A stretch of 64,000 nucleotides of DNA, taken from VYFG01 sp965204165. GTDB lineage: Bacteria; Pseudomonadota; Gammaproteobacteria; Arenicellales; Poriferihabitantaceae. The stretch lies in NCBI GenBank assembly GCA_965204165.1, contig OZ241969.1:3782001-3846000 (forward strand), given 5' to 3'. The first letter of the stretch is position 1. Every line of letters starts with the position of its first letter. Positions 26,112 to 36,800 of this stretch are shown here, one piece after another. The notes below the pieces were generated by a model. That model was given only the letters and a program-made list of their open reading frames with translations. It did not search any database and was not told where the DNA came from. The position numbers and the translations under genes were made by a program.

Positions 26112-26156
26112 CTCATAACCTGGGGGTCGCAGGTTCAAATCCTGCCCCGGCAACCA
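26112..26156 (+). tRNA. 3' half of a CAU-anticodon tRNA gene, probable integration site
   Basis: The sequence runs from a CTCATAA anticodon loop (anticodon CAT, 26114-26116) through variable loop GGGTC, a perfect T arm GCAGG-TTCAAAT-CCTGC (26129-26145), the 3' acceptor strand CCCGGCA, discriminator A and an encoded CCA ending at 26156. The 5' half is missing: the bases before the loop (integrase stop and ATCTGA) do not pair with CCTGG. This is the classical product of integration at a tRNA anticodon loop. The amino acid is Met or Ile by anticodon; a partial gene cannot be charged. Confidence 0.8.
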
Positions 26157-26299
26157 CAGCCACTGGCGGCGCATGCGGCGCAACTGCCGTGCATGGGCAC
26201 ACACGAATCACTGTCGGCTGCATGTGTATGCAGCCGGAAGTCAACCCAGGCTTGATGGACCCCCAGGGTAATTCTTTTCTGCAGAGTTTTTTCTTCCGG

Positions 26300-28200
26300 T
26301 CAAAGGACTTACCCCAAACACTGGACTTTTCCCCCGGGTACTGGTATAAATCCCGTCACAAGACCATCAGACGGACATACGCAAGGTGGACCTTTCAGAG
26401 GTGTCGGTAGACATCGTGCCGGCAACAGATGAACCCCGGTTCCGGGACCTGATGCAGGCGCATCACTATCTCGGCTCGGTGCCGGCGCGGGGCGAGACGC
26501 TGCGCTATGTGGCCCATCACCGGGGGCGCTGGCTGGCACTGGCCATGTTTTCGGCATCGGCGCTGAAATGCGGCGCCCGGGACCGGTGGATCGGCTGGGA
26601 GTACGGCATCCGGTTCGGCCGCCTGCACCTGATCACCAACAACTCGCGCTTCCTGATCCTGCCCGGCGCACCGCGCAACCTCGGCTCGCGCGTGCTTTCC
26701 CTGTGCACCCGCCGCCTCGCCCGCGACTGGCCGCTCCGCTTCGGTCACGGCCTCCTGCTGGTGGAGACCTTCGTCGACCCCGCCCGCTTCCACGGCACCG
26801 TCTACCGCGCCGCCAACTGGATCGAGGTCGGGCATACCCGGGGCTTCGGCCGCGAGGGCCCGGGCTACAGCGAACACGCAAAGCCCAAGCTCGTCTTCGT
26901 CCATCCCCTGTCGCGCGCCGCCCGCGCCCGCCTCCGGGACCCCTGCCTCGACACCACACTGCAACATGGAGTACCCAGGATGACTCTCACCGCCGAACAG
27001 ATGCGATCCCTGCCCGACTTCTTCCGCGACATCGACGATCCCCGACGCCGCCAGGGCCGCCGCCACGCCCTGTCCACCATGCTGGCATTGGCAGCAGCGG
27101 CCACGCTCTGCGGCATGCGCGGCTACAAGGCCATGAGCGAATGGATCGACGACCTCAGCCCCAGGGTCCTGGAACGTTTCCGCGTACGCCGTTCCAGGAG
27201 CGGACACCAGGTGCCCAGCCTGTCCGCCATCCGCAGCGTCCTCATCCGCATCGACCCGGACCAGTTCGATGCCGCCCTGCGGGCGTGGCACCAGGTCCAT
27301 GGCCCAAAGGACACCGCCATTGCCGTCGACGGCAAGACCATCCGGGGCGCCATCGATGACCAGGGCAACCGGCCCCATGTGCTCGGCGCCGTCGGCCACC
27401 ACACCGGAATCCCCTGGAGTCAAAAAAAGTCGGCCTGAAACCGGGGGCCGATGACGAAACCAAACGCACCAACGAGATCGGCATCGTCATCCCGCTGCTC
27501 GACACCCTCTCCGACATCGAAGGATGCACCATCACCACCGATGCCATGCTCACCCAACGCAAGCTCGCCGACTATCTCCACGGACGCCGCGCCCACTACC
27601 TCTTCACCGTCAAGGGCAACCAGAAAAACCTGCTCGCCGATATCCGACTGCTCCTCGACCGCCACATCCAGCGCCGTCCGCCGGACTTCACCGACCAGGC
27701 CCCCAAACCCGTCCATGGCCGCCGGGAGCGCCGTTCCGTCTGGGTCTCGGACAAGCTCAACCACTACCTCCAGTTCCCCAACGTCGGACAGGTCTTCGCC
27801 GTGATGCGTGAAACCACCGAAACCGCAACCGGCAGGAAACGCCGTGAGATCGCCTACGGAATCACCAGCCTGACCCCAAATGACGCCTCCCCCGAGCGAA
27901 TCCTCTCCCTCAACCGCGGGCACTGGTCCGTCGAGGCCATGCATCATGTCCTCGACTGGACCTTCGACGAGGACCGCAGCCGAATCCGGGCCGGACACGG
28001 TCCCCAGAACATGTCCCGCCTCAGGCGATTCGCCATCGGCATCATACAGAGCCGGGGCCTCGCCGTCGCCGAAACCATGCGCCACCTCGCCAGGAATCCC
28101 CGACGCATGCTCGACTTCCTCAAGATGACCGACAACGCCAGGCCATACCCGGCTACCGGCTGAGCATCCCTCCAGGCCCCGAATCCTCAGCCCCTCAACA
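26300..28200 (+). mobile_element. ISAs1-family insertion sequence with DUF4338 fusion (ends not resolved)
   Basis: One transposase frame pair fills 26386-28163. Terminal inverted repeats and target duplication could not be identified by eye in 26160-26385 or 28164-28310, so the limits given are approximate. Gene content is described under the CDS. Confidence 0.6.
26386..28163 (+). CDS. DUF4338-ISAs1 transposase fusion expressed through a -1 frameshift
   Basis: First frame 26386-27438 (350 codons, GTG start): residues 1-185 are a DUF4338 (DruA-like) domain (FRDLMQAHHYLGSVPARGETLRYV), then the ISAs1 N-terminal domain and the first catalytic Asp in IAVDGKTIRG. It stops at 27438. The -1 frame carries on in perfect register with NEIGIVIPLLDTL, the second Asp in TTDAMLTQ and the Glu in GHWSVEAMHHVLDW, ending at 28163. 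The junction 27423-27429 is A AAA AAG in phase, the canonical bacterial slippery heptamer. A slip there gives a 592-residue product with a complete DDE triad. A sequencing error in the seven-A run is the alternative. Confidence 0.7.
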
Positions 28201-28506
28201 CACAGGGGCGGGAACAGTCATGCCTCAACGGAACGGAAATCCACCTCCGGGAACATCAACCTGCCCGGTGTAACCACCATGGCGCCCAATTCAGTCCAAA
28301 GTGGCCAAAATAATCCGTGATAAATCCCAAGCACGGCAGTAACGATCTCTTCGGGCGAATCAGAACAAATTTGCCTTGGATGGACCCCCTTCTGTCGGTC
28401 GTGGTTTCGGAACCGAGATGCGGTTCCTTTGAGCGGTATGTAGCGCTTGGATCGACATCGATCCTGAAAACTCCCGTTTCAGGCGCCTATAGGTTCAGAA
28501 TCCAGA
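28164..28506. other. Gap after the insertion sequence
   Basis: 343 bp. It should include the right end of the ISAs1-type element, but I cannot place it. No gene or clear repeat seen; base composition falls from GC-rich to AT-richer near 28300. Confidence 0.3.
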
Positions 28507-29245
28507 TCAAGATTTTGTCTTAGTTTCTGGTGGAGACATGTATCCACTTCCTTCTGTTTTCCATCCTTCTGATTTGGCCTGTTCCAAGGCCTCCATTTTT
28601 CCCCTCTCCCTTAGTGCGTGCACATCCGTTTCGTCAGCAATAAGGCCTCTTGCTATCATTGCTTCCCGTAGTTTCTGTTCGTTTTCGAGTTTCAGGTCTC
28701 CCAGCGTCGGATTCGGATTGATTCCCGGGTGTTTGTTCGGTTTCACGAATCCTCTGGCCTCATTCTTCGGTTTCCATCCTACCCGCAGCACCACGTGCGG
28801 CTTTTTCCCTGGCTCGTAGTTCAGCTTCTCGTTCCGCCTCCTCGTGTCGATCCCTCTTCGCTTCCTTGGTCGGGCGTTGAATCTTGCCAAGACCTCGCAG
28901 GTCGGCACATCAACTTCTGTCCCGTCTACCCGGGTCATATGTATCTTCCAGGCTCCTTCGCACTTCGTCACGATTTCGCAGATGTGATCCACCTCGTCTT
29001 CGTGTCCGTAGGCGCTGATACACCAGCCTATGTGTTCGTCGTGCAGCCAGTTGTATTGCAAGTCGGGTCCCCCTCTTTTTGGTCTGACTAATTTTTTCGT
29101 TGTTTCTGGGTCTCTCGTGGGTCGTATCCCTCCAGCGCATACCTCCGATCCACTCCCGCCAGGATCCCGGCTCCTTAGGGTTGTGACCCAAGTAGCCCGA
29201 GAGTCGGATCTTTGCAGCCACGATTGTAAGCGATTCCATGACCAT
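28507..29245 (-). pseudogene. Unknown gene, probably broken by a frameshift
   Basis: The C-terminal 185 residues are well-behaved: LQYNWLHDEHIGWCISAYGHEDEVD, VDVPTCEVLARF, LNYEPGKKPHVVLRVGWKPKNEARG and LRERGKMEALEQAKSEGW. An open frame continues to 29286, but its first 70 residues look scrambled, whereas a different frame (start 29245) reads more naturally (IRLSGYLGHNPKEPGSWREWIGG). The two join near 29065-29075 at adjacent A5 and G5 runs, suggesting a one-base indel there. No family recognised. Confidence 0.4.
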
Positions 29246-29286
29246 TTCGGACGCGGAAAATCCATTTCGCGAGCCAAATCGACCAA

Positions 29287-29717
29287 TCTAAGGCCGGCAA
29301 CCTGTCACCGTCGCACCGGTTCCCAAAGCAGATTGGGGTGGGTTCCAGAGTTGATGGCCTTCATCAAACCGAAGATTTGGAGAGCATCTGCCAGTGTCCT
29401 TTTCGGAATTACGGTGCACCGGTGCGTTTCCAGCGCCCACCACGAAAAATTGGCTGGCACTTCTGGGGAAAATGTCACGAACGTTCCCAAGGGGAACATC
29501 CGATATTCATAGACGTGTACGAAAATGGCGCTACTACTCTGGAGACAACGAAACTGATTCGAGTCCAGTCAGGCGACTGTGTAAGTGTCGGGAAGATTTA
29601 CGTGACCGGTTATTGATGCAGGCAACCTGACTGAAACTGGTTCCAGGGGAAACGTCTGAATGTCAGGAAATCCCATTCATCAAAATCGGGGAAGAGCCCT
29701 CGTTCCCCTCCCAGCAA
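29287..29717. other. Gap without a supportable gene
   Basis: 431 bp. Short plus-strand frames (to about 90 codons at 29338-29616) have mixed, non-family-like composition. It could be a decayed gene; nothing more can be said. Confidence 0.3.
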
Positions 29718-30251
29718 TCAGGTGAAATCGAAAAAGTCAGCATACACAAGGCCGTTACAGTTATCCGACCGGTCATACACACTGATTGCTTCACAGTCGA
29801 TGGAATGAAGAAAATCCATAGTTCGCAGAAGTTCCGCACCCTTCATGCTTGGATACAGTATAACAACGCGGGTACGTTCCGGAGCGTAATACTTGTTAAA
29901 CTCCTCGATGACCTTTACTCCTTCCAGCAACAACTTGGAAGGCTTTGCCTGCACGGCGCCGGCAAAATTCCAGCGATGCATTGTTCCAGTGCTGGACTGC
30001 ATTTTTCGGTCACATATATCGAGAAAATCCTTCATCGTTTCGCCCCTTTCATGGGGAGATGTCAGTCTAAGATAAATGGATCTTTCGTTACTGAGTGAGT
30101 ATGAGTCAGTCAAATTGTTGGCAGTAGGTATCCAGCCTGAAGTGCCAAGACGCCAATCAAGAAACATACTCCGAAGTTCAGTGTTCTTCCCGGAATTCCT
30201 ATCTCCCAGAATAAACAGGGCTCTTTCAAGATAAATGTTGTTAACCATCAT
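29718..30251 (-). CDS. P-loop-like protein of unknown function
   Basis: 177 residues. Near the N-terminus, ALFILGDRNSGKNTELRSMFLDWR looks like a Walker A loop, but the usual Ser/Thr after GK is Asn, so nucleotide binding may be altered or lost. Later EEFNKYYAPERTRVVILYPS could be a strand-loop typical of P-loop proteins. It diverges from the 420-residue gene at 30382 with 130 bp between. The pair has the look of a small defence module, but neither protein belongs to a family I recognise. Confidence 0.6.
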   Translation of the reverse strand: MMVNNIYLERALFILGDRNSGKNTELRSMFLDWRLGTSGWIPTANNLTDSYSLSNERSIYLRLTSPHERGETMKDFLDICDRKMQSSTGTMHRWNFAGAVQAKPSKLLLEGVKVIEEFNKYYAPERTRVVILYPSMKGAELLRTMDFLHSIDCEAISVYDRSDNCNGLVYADFFDFT

Positions 30252-30381
30252 ACTCGCCCATCAGAATAACAATAGATGCTGGAAGTGTCGTTATGGGAGT
30301 TCCTGAATTCCATGACGACAATGGTTCGGATCATATCTCAATTCGCATCACGAAGAATTCAACAAGCTAGAGACGCCATAC

Positions 30382-31644
30382 ATGAATAATTCTACACCGG
30401 CCGCTGGAGTTTGGCAGTCAACAAAGTCCGTGACTGTTTCCAGCATAACCCGTCATCGGCATGTGAAAAGCTCGATTGAGCCGGCATTCGTTCCGCCAAG
30501 TCTGGATCTGTCCCTGATCTTCGGACCAACCGCACTCGCCGGATCGATCGCAAGAACTTCTGCTTTGAGAAACGTGCCGCAGTATGTATTGAGCCGCCTG
30601 ATTGATAATGCGCTGAACCTGTGCGGGTGCCTGATCGAAGACAATTCACATGACATTGTCACATCGAACATCCAGTACCTCGCAGATGCGGAAAAGACAA
30701 GTTTTGCCGGGTGTGTTGGTGCAGGAATAACAGACCTGTTGATGAATGCCATTGGTTATACCTGGAGAGACAACGCTGAAGGAATTTCAGATGGCCCACG
30801 GCCTGACTTCATATATGGGGGCGGTGCAGCCGGGAATCTTGGTGTGGTGATAGCCGAGGCGCACGGATCATTCGCCAGGAGTCTATACAATAAAAAAATG
30901 ATGGGGACTGGGCAAATGAAATATTGCAGACAAGTCAAACCGAACCTGATGGAAAATCATGATACAGGTCAGGTGATACATGGATATTCTGTTGCATTCG
31001 GGTCAAACCCAAAGACGCAGAAGGTATTTCTTCATGTATCTGAAACCGATGTCAATAACCAAGCAGGGGGGGCTAAATCCAATGGCCAACCTGATGGACC
31101 AGAAAATCCCGGACCAGTTCCCATGTCGCTCGCACTTGCCACGTTTCGCGCGAACTTTTTCCTGATGAATGCAGGTGACGTTGTTCCCTGGATCGACTGG
31201 CTCCGCGGAGAATATGGTTACCGTTATGCCGCGCATTGGCCTGGCCCTGGTCCAGCAATTGAATTTCTGGAATTTTCTCATGCCAACCGGAATTATCTTT
31301 GTTCCGCAAATGCGTTCCCTCCTTCGACCCGTCTTTACAATGGATGTGAATTTGCTGGTATGTTTGCAATGGAAATGCAGTGTGCACAGAAATTCCTGAA
31401 TGGGCTGAGCGGGGCCATACGTAGAGCAGGTACGTCACAACGGGAATTACCAAAAGAGCTTCAATTGCTTCAGGCGGATCCTCTGGGATTTGGAGCCGAG
31501 AATGACGAAGAAGCTACCGGGAGCATTGGAGTGGAAGAGAAATATGCACTGTATAGAGATGGGTTGGCAGTGTTTGAAAAGTCGCTTGATCCGGGCCAGA
31601 TAAGATTGCGGATGTGGGATCCCATTATAGGAATCGCAGGCTGA
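30382..31644 (+). CDS. Unknown protein with a possible nuclease-like core
   Basis: 420 residues, ATG start. The section RPDFIYGGGAAGNLGVVIAEAHGSF (near 144-168) resembles a PD-(D/E)xK strand pair, PDFI followed by an acidic residue on the next strand, but the canonical ExK reads EAH. The remainder has a TrpGlyTyr-rich segment (WLRGEYGYRYAAHW) and no membrane segment. Divergent from the P-loop-like gene. Function unknown; nuclease identity is a weak inference. Confidence 0.6.
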   Translation: MNNSTPAAGVWQSTKSVTVSSITRHRHVKSSIEPAFVPPSLDLSLIFGPTALAGSIARTSALRNVPQYVLSRLIDNALNLCGCLIEDNSHDIVTSNIQYLADAEKTSFAGCVGAGITDLLMNAIGYTWRDNAEGISDGPRPDFIYGGGAAGNLGVVIAEAHGSFARSLYNKKMMGTGQMKYCRQVKPNLMENHDTGQVIHGYSVAFGSNPKTQKVFLHVSETDVNNQAGGAKSNGQPDGPENPGPVPMSLALATFRANFFLMNAGDVVPWIDWLRGEYGYRYAAHWPGPGPAIEFLEFSHANRNYLCSANAFPPSTRLYNGCEFAGMFAMEMQCAQKFLNGLSGAIRRAGTSQRELPKELQLLQADPLGFGAENDEEATGSIGVEEKYALYRDGLAVFEKSLDPGQIRLRMWDPIIGIAG

Positions 31645-31876
31645 ATACTTGGAGACATAACGGCAGTCTCAAATCGATTTTCAGCCAAATCATATCTGAT
31701 ACCATTCATGAGGGAATCTGGAAAGGATCCGTGCTCTACTCATACATCGCCGTACAAGCGTTCTGTTATTCGAATCAGACATCGTGGTCCATCGTCGCGC
31801 GATCGCCGGACGGATATAGCGACTAGAATTTCAGGACAACAAATAGTGAAGAAGCTTGGTTCAATTTGTCATTAGA

Positions 31877-32434
31877 ATGGAGAAGGCAATGGGAATGACG
31901 TTGCAAGAGGCGCTTACTGACGTAAATATTGCTTTTCTTCAAGTCGAATTTTCGATCAAACTTCTATCCTATTGCCAACTTGAAAAAATCAGTCCGGCAG
32001 AATTTGATACAGACCAGTTTATTCTATTGGAGCAAGATAATCTAAGATTTCCACCAGGGCATTTCAGATGTTTGGAGGACATTATTCGGGCAGCAAGCGT
32101 TACTGTTTCATCAGCTTTCGGCGCTTCTGCATTAACACTTGACAAGGCTTGGGAGATTGCTGGCTACCGTCCCGATCCAAAGTCTACAGATGAAAAGGTC
32201 AGGCTACGCACACTGGTTCATATGGTGCGATGCGCATACGCCCATGGTATTGCCTGTCCGAAATGGGAGGTGCGAGGTGATTTTCGTCAAGTGTTTGGAG
32301 TGAAACTACCGAGTGCGCTTCTCAGCCTTGATCTACGAGAACTCCATGACCGTGAGTTTGATTTCAATGATTTGGGAGGTCACGCGCGGTGGTTTGAAAT
32401 CCGTGATGCCTCCATTGCGGTGCTCAGTTCTTAA
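31877..32434 (+). CDS. Unknown protein with a HEPN-type R-x4-H motif
   Basis: 185 residues from the ATG at 31877 (MEKAMGMTLQEAL); an upstream TTG is open but unlikely. Predicted helical throughout. Arg118-CysAlaTyrAla-His123 in HMVRCAYAHGI is the R-x4-6-H signature of HEPN ribonucleases, placed in a helix in the second half as expected. HEPN proteins cleave RNA in toxin-antitoxin and abortive-infection systems. No partner antitoxin is adjacent. The motif alone is modest evidence. Confidence 0.5.
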   Translation: MEKAMGMTLQEALTDVNIAFLQVEFSIKLLSYCQLEKISPAEFDTDQFILLEQDNLRFPPGHFRCLEDIIRAASVTVSSAFGASALTLDKAWEIAGYRPDPKSTDEKVRLRTLVHMVRCAYAHGIACPKWEVRGDFRQVFGVKLPSALLSLDLRELHDREFDFNDLGGHARWFEIRDASIAVLSS

Positions 32435-33566
32435 TCTGCTCAAGAGATCTAAACTTGCCAGGTAGGGATGGAGGTTGTACGGCCTTTCAACCGTTCAACC
32501 TTCGGTCAGTTACATATCTATCACGAATAACCTGACCACGGATGCAGTGCACCGGATACCTGAATCCAGTACATGGACCTCCTGCAGGAAACCATGACGT
32601 TCAGGTCGAGCTCAGTGCAAATAGTAGTCCACCCGGCTCTTCATGAACTGAACTTCACAAGGCAGATATTCAGTATTTCCGAATTCATACGTAGTTGAGT
32701 CGTACCAACAATCTTTGAGGAATGAATACCCATTCTCCAAATTGATACGAGGTGTGCATGAAGAATCTGAAAGCGGCTTCAAGGAGTAGCAATGATTGGA
32801 ACTTTGACGATCTCAATTGCATTTCCGTTTCGGGAGAAGTCAAGTGCTTCAAGATAGCAGGCGGGTACTTTCGGTTAGGTGATGGACGATATCTGTCTAA
32901 CATTGAAGTCTGACGCCATATGGGTCGGCATAGAACTTGGGGCGGGTCTCTGCTATACGCAGGGAGCCTGTCCGTCGAGAGTACGGAGCCACGCAGGTTT
33001 CGGATGACGATGGCTATGAAGAGTGGACCGTGAGCGGCGCGCTCCACGTGAACCCGGACGCCTCGGATTGCGGTCTGTAGCTGAAGCTAGCCCTGGTGCT
33101 AGGCAATGCGGAAAGCAGCACCGATCGCCAGACCGGGTTGCGGATTTCGGGATTGGTTTCCGGTGTTGCGCTGCAGCCTCGTCGACCTTCGGTAAGCCCA
33201 GTTGCCACCTGATGACCTGCTGGCTGTGGTCCTGAAGGAACCGAGACTGGGCGTAGCGAGTGGCGTAAACGCAACCAAGTCGGAGGTGCCGACAGGATGA
33301 AGCGGTTCAGGCTCAGAAGATTCTCCGAATATGAGTCTTCAGATTAGTATTTCCACGTGGAATTGGCAACACTACCGCCTTTGGATGGCTGTAGTTTGCG
33401 CAGTTTTGGAACCTGTGGTAAAAGTTCAAAATGTCAACACCAAACACCATTCTATTGCTTCCCAATTTGGATGGTGCAGTTTCATTCCTATTTCCCATGC
33501 CCGCTTGTCAGTGCTTCGCATTGACATGCCCGTTATCTGCCTCGAAAACAGCTTGAGCCCAAAGGT
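32435..33566. other. 1.1-kb gap of unexplained sequence
   Basis: No supportable gene. 33000-33300 is GC-richer than its surroundings and contains broken, interrupted frames on both strands, which suggests a decayed mobile or host gene. The rest is AT-rich with no repeats noticed. The BrnT promoter should lie at its right end. Confidence 0.35.
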
Positions 33567-33866
33567 GTGTACGAGTTTGATTGGGATCCGGCAAAAGCAG
33601 CAAGTAATGAGCGAAAACACAACGTTAGTTTCAATCTTGCTGCAACGATCTTCTCGAATGATTTAGATTTAGTGGAATCAATTTTCGACGAAGAACACAG
33701 TGAGTTTGAGGAGCGATGGATATCTATAGGCGTGGCTAAGGACGGTCGGACATTAGTCGTCTCCCATACCTATACAGAGGAGGATGATTACGGCGAGTCT
33801 GTGCGAATCATTTCTGCTCGCGGGGCTACCCGAAGAGAGCAGCGTCAATTTGGATCAGGCAAATGA
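33567..33866 (+). CDS. brnT: BrnT-family toxin
   Basis: 99 residues, GTG start. The whole BrnT pattern is visible: YEFDWDPAKAASNERKHNVSF, a middle acidic stretch, RWISIGVAKDGRTLVVSHTYTEED, and RIISARGATRREQRQF at the end. BrnT is a ribonuclease of the RelE fold, normally neutralised and repressed by BrnA encoded just downstream. Here the stop overlaps (ATGA) the start of a 1510-residue protein whose first 16 residues look like such an antitoxin N-terminus. No separate BrnA is present. Confidence 0.88.
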   Translation: MYEFDWDPAKAASNERKHNVSFNLAATIFSNDLDLVESIFDEEHSEFEERWISIGVAKDGRTLVVSHTYTEEDDYGESVRIISARGATRREQRQFGSGK

Positions 33867-36800
33867 AGGAAGAATACGATTTCTCGAAAGGTGTGCGCGG
33901 AAAATTTTTCCGCAAAAATACCAAACTGCGTAATCCCGATTCTGACGAATATCCGATTTGGGCAGGTCCCTCTGGCCAACTAGGAAAGTTTATTTTGCAG
34001 GAGACGGGAAAGAGTCTAAACGCATATCGTGAACAACCAAAATTGATCACCGAACATGCTCGCTTGGAACTAGATACGACTCTAGGTGGATATGCTCATC
34101 GCCAGTTGTTCGAACTTGTCCAAAATAGTGCCGATGCCTTGCTCCAAACGAGCAAGGGAAGAAGCATTTTAGTCCGCTTGACAGAAAACTATTTTTACTG
34201 TGCGGATAACGGGGCTCCAATAGATGAAGAGGGATTGGAAGGACTCATGTTCGATAGGATGTCGAATAAGCGAAATACTGCTGCGATCGGTAGGTTTGGG
34301 CGCGGATTCAAGTCGGTACTGCGTGTGACTGACGCGCCAGAGTTTTTTAGTCGTTCAGGCTCTTTCCGTTTCGACAAAGTGTTTGCAACGAAACGATTAA
34401 GGGACGTTGCGTCAGCCGAGCATTACCCTGTCCTACGACTTCCTGTGCCGATTGATCCATACCGTGCAAAGGAAGAAGATGAAGACTTGCAGGAAATGAT
34501 GACTTGGGCAACGAACATCGTTCGCCTTCCCCTCGGCATCGGAGGAGCATATAAAGAGCTTGCACAGCAAATCAGTACCTTCCCACCGGAATTCTTACTA
34601 TTTGTCGACCATGTGCGTTATTTAACTCTTGAGGATGAAAGCCACTCACGAAGTTTGATGTTGCGACACAGTGACGGTGAAATCGTGCTCGACACCGGTC
34701 AGGAAGCCTCGAATTGGCAGTGTTTCCAAGTTACCCATAATTTATCTTCAGAAGCTCTGGCTGATTGGAACCTGCATGACGACAACAATACAGCGCTTAT
34801 CCGGTGGGCGGTACCGTTAGACCAACGGTTGACCGAACCAGGTAAATTCTGGGCATTTTTTCCGACTGATACCCCAAGCCTCGTTGCAGGTATTCTTAAT
34901 GCGCCATGGAAGACAAACGAGGATCGGCAAAGCCTTCTAAAGGGGCATTACAACGAGGAACTCATCAAAGCGGCCGCCCGATTGATTGTCGAGAATCTTC
35001 CAAAAATCTCCACCGCCGAAGATCCCGCTCGACATCTGGATTCCTTGCCACGTCGGCACGAGGGAGGCGATTCTGAACAAGCCGATCTTCTTCGTAAGTC
35101 GCTTTTCATGAATCTTAGTAGTCAAGCGGTTGTACCTGATCAAGATGGTAATTTACGAGTCGTAGGAGATCTCTCGTACCCACCGAAAAAACTCACGGAT
35201 ATTTCGGACCCGACACCCTTAGAGAGATGGGCTGCATATTCCGCACGCCCGTGTGATTGGCTCCACCATAAAGCAATCACACACAATCGAGTGAGACGGC
35301 TCGCTGTAATAAACAGACTGACTCCACCGCGCTGGGATGGAGACACTCGACAGAGTGTGCCACTGGTAACTATTTCAGAGTGGCTTGAGGCGCTTGTGGC
35401 AGACAAGGAAGGAGATGAGGCGACTCACTCTTCGAAGGCGGCAATCCTTACAGCTGCAGCGATTCCTTCTGGGATAGTTGGGAAGAATGAAGAACTGGGC
35501 CGTATCGTTCTAATGGCAGACAACGTTTATATGCCACCCGATCCCGATTGCATCTTCCTCTATGAAAATTCGCTTAGCGATGACCATTTCGTGGATACCG
35601 CATCACGTGTTCATCCAGATTTAGCAACAGACCCGGAGACGATTTCTGCGCTAAAGAAACTAGGGCTCAAACCACCATCCCCCGAGAGCAGCTTCACACT
35701 CGCCGCGAAACGGATTTTGGAAAGCAGCAGCGAGATGTCATGTGATGACTATCACAGGGAATTCTGGATCAGTTCCCGCAGACTTTCGGCGGAAACAGCG
35801 CTCACAATCATTCGATCGTTCAAAAATTGGGATCAGCAAGAGTCCTGGCGTTCGAAACTCCGGGTTCTGACTAGTGCCGGTAACTGGTTGCATCTACATT
35901 CCGTTCTGTTACCGGGTGAGGTCGTTCCGGGTGATGGAAGTAGAGACGATGACGTCACTGTGGATATGGAGTTTCACGGACCAGATGAAAAGCTGTTTCA
36001 GGATCTAGGGGTGACTGATGTACCCCATGATGGCTGGGAACTTTCGGCGGAGCCGTTATTTGACGAATTCCGGGATCTTTGTCGTGAACAGTTCGCTAGT
36101 CGTCCCTTGGAAAGGACTCCACGTTCCTATCTTCTTGATTTCGAGACAAGCATTGGTTGCGGACCACTACACGTCCTTAAGAGGTTGTCGGAGGAAGGGC
36201 GGGCGGCCTACACAGCTGTTCTTCTGTCGCGGGATGCCACCTTTTCGCAATGGACAATGCACCACGAAAGCCAGCGGCATACTTATCCTGACTTGTCCTG
36301 TGAATCTTTTCCCATTTATATTCTTCGCGTGGAAGGACGAGTAAAAATTTCAAGTGGGACAATCGTCCCAATCGCTGACGCGCTCGGTCCAGTCCCAAAG
36401 AGCCCAGAAGCCTTACATACGTTGCTGGCCCATTCGATGGCCGACAATATCAAGATGGCTTTCGACCTGGTCGCGCCGACTCCAGAGTTTTTTAGAGAAG
36501 GAGACTCGATTCCCCTTACGGATGTTTGGCCCGGATTAGAGCCACATCTTCCAATTCACCAGAAGCAGTGCCGGGTTGTTCCTTGTGAAAGAATTTATCT
36601 CATGGATCAAATACGGGAATGTGTTTTCTATTCTCAGGACGTCTACATCCAAGGAGATGTTGAAGATAACCAGAGACATAAGATACAGCTTATTTTGAAT
36701 GAATTGGAGCTTCCGCTAAGTTGTGATGAGATTGAGGCGATCCTCCAACATAAGACACCTGTCGAGATTGAAGAACGCCGTGAAAAAATACGGCAATTTA

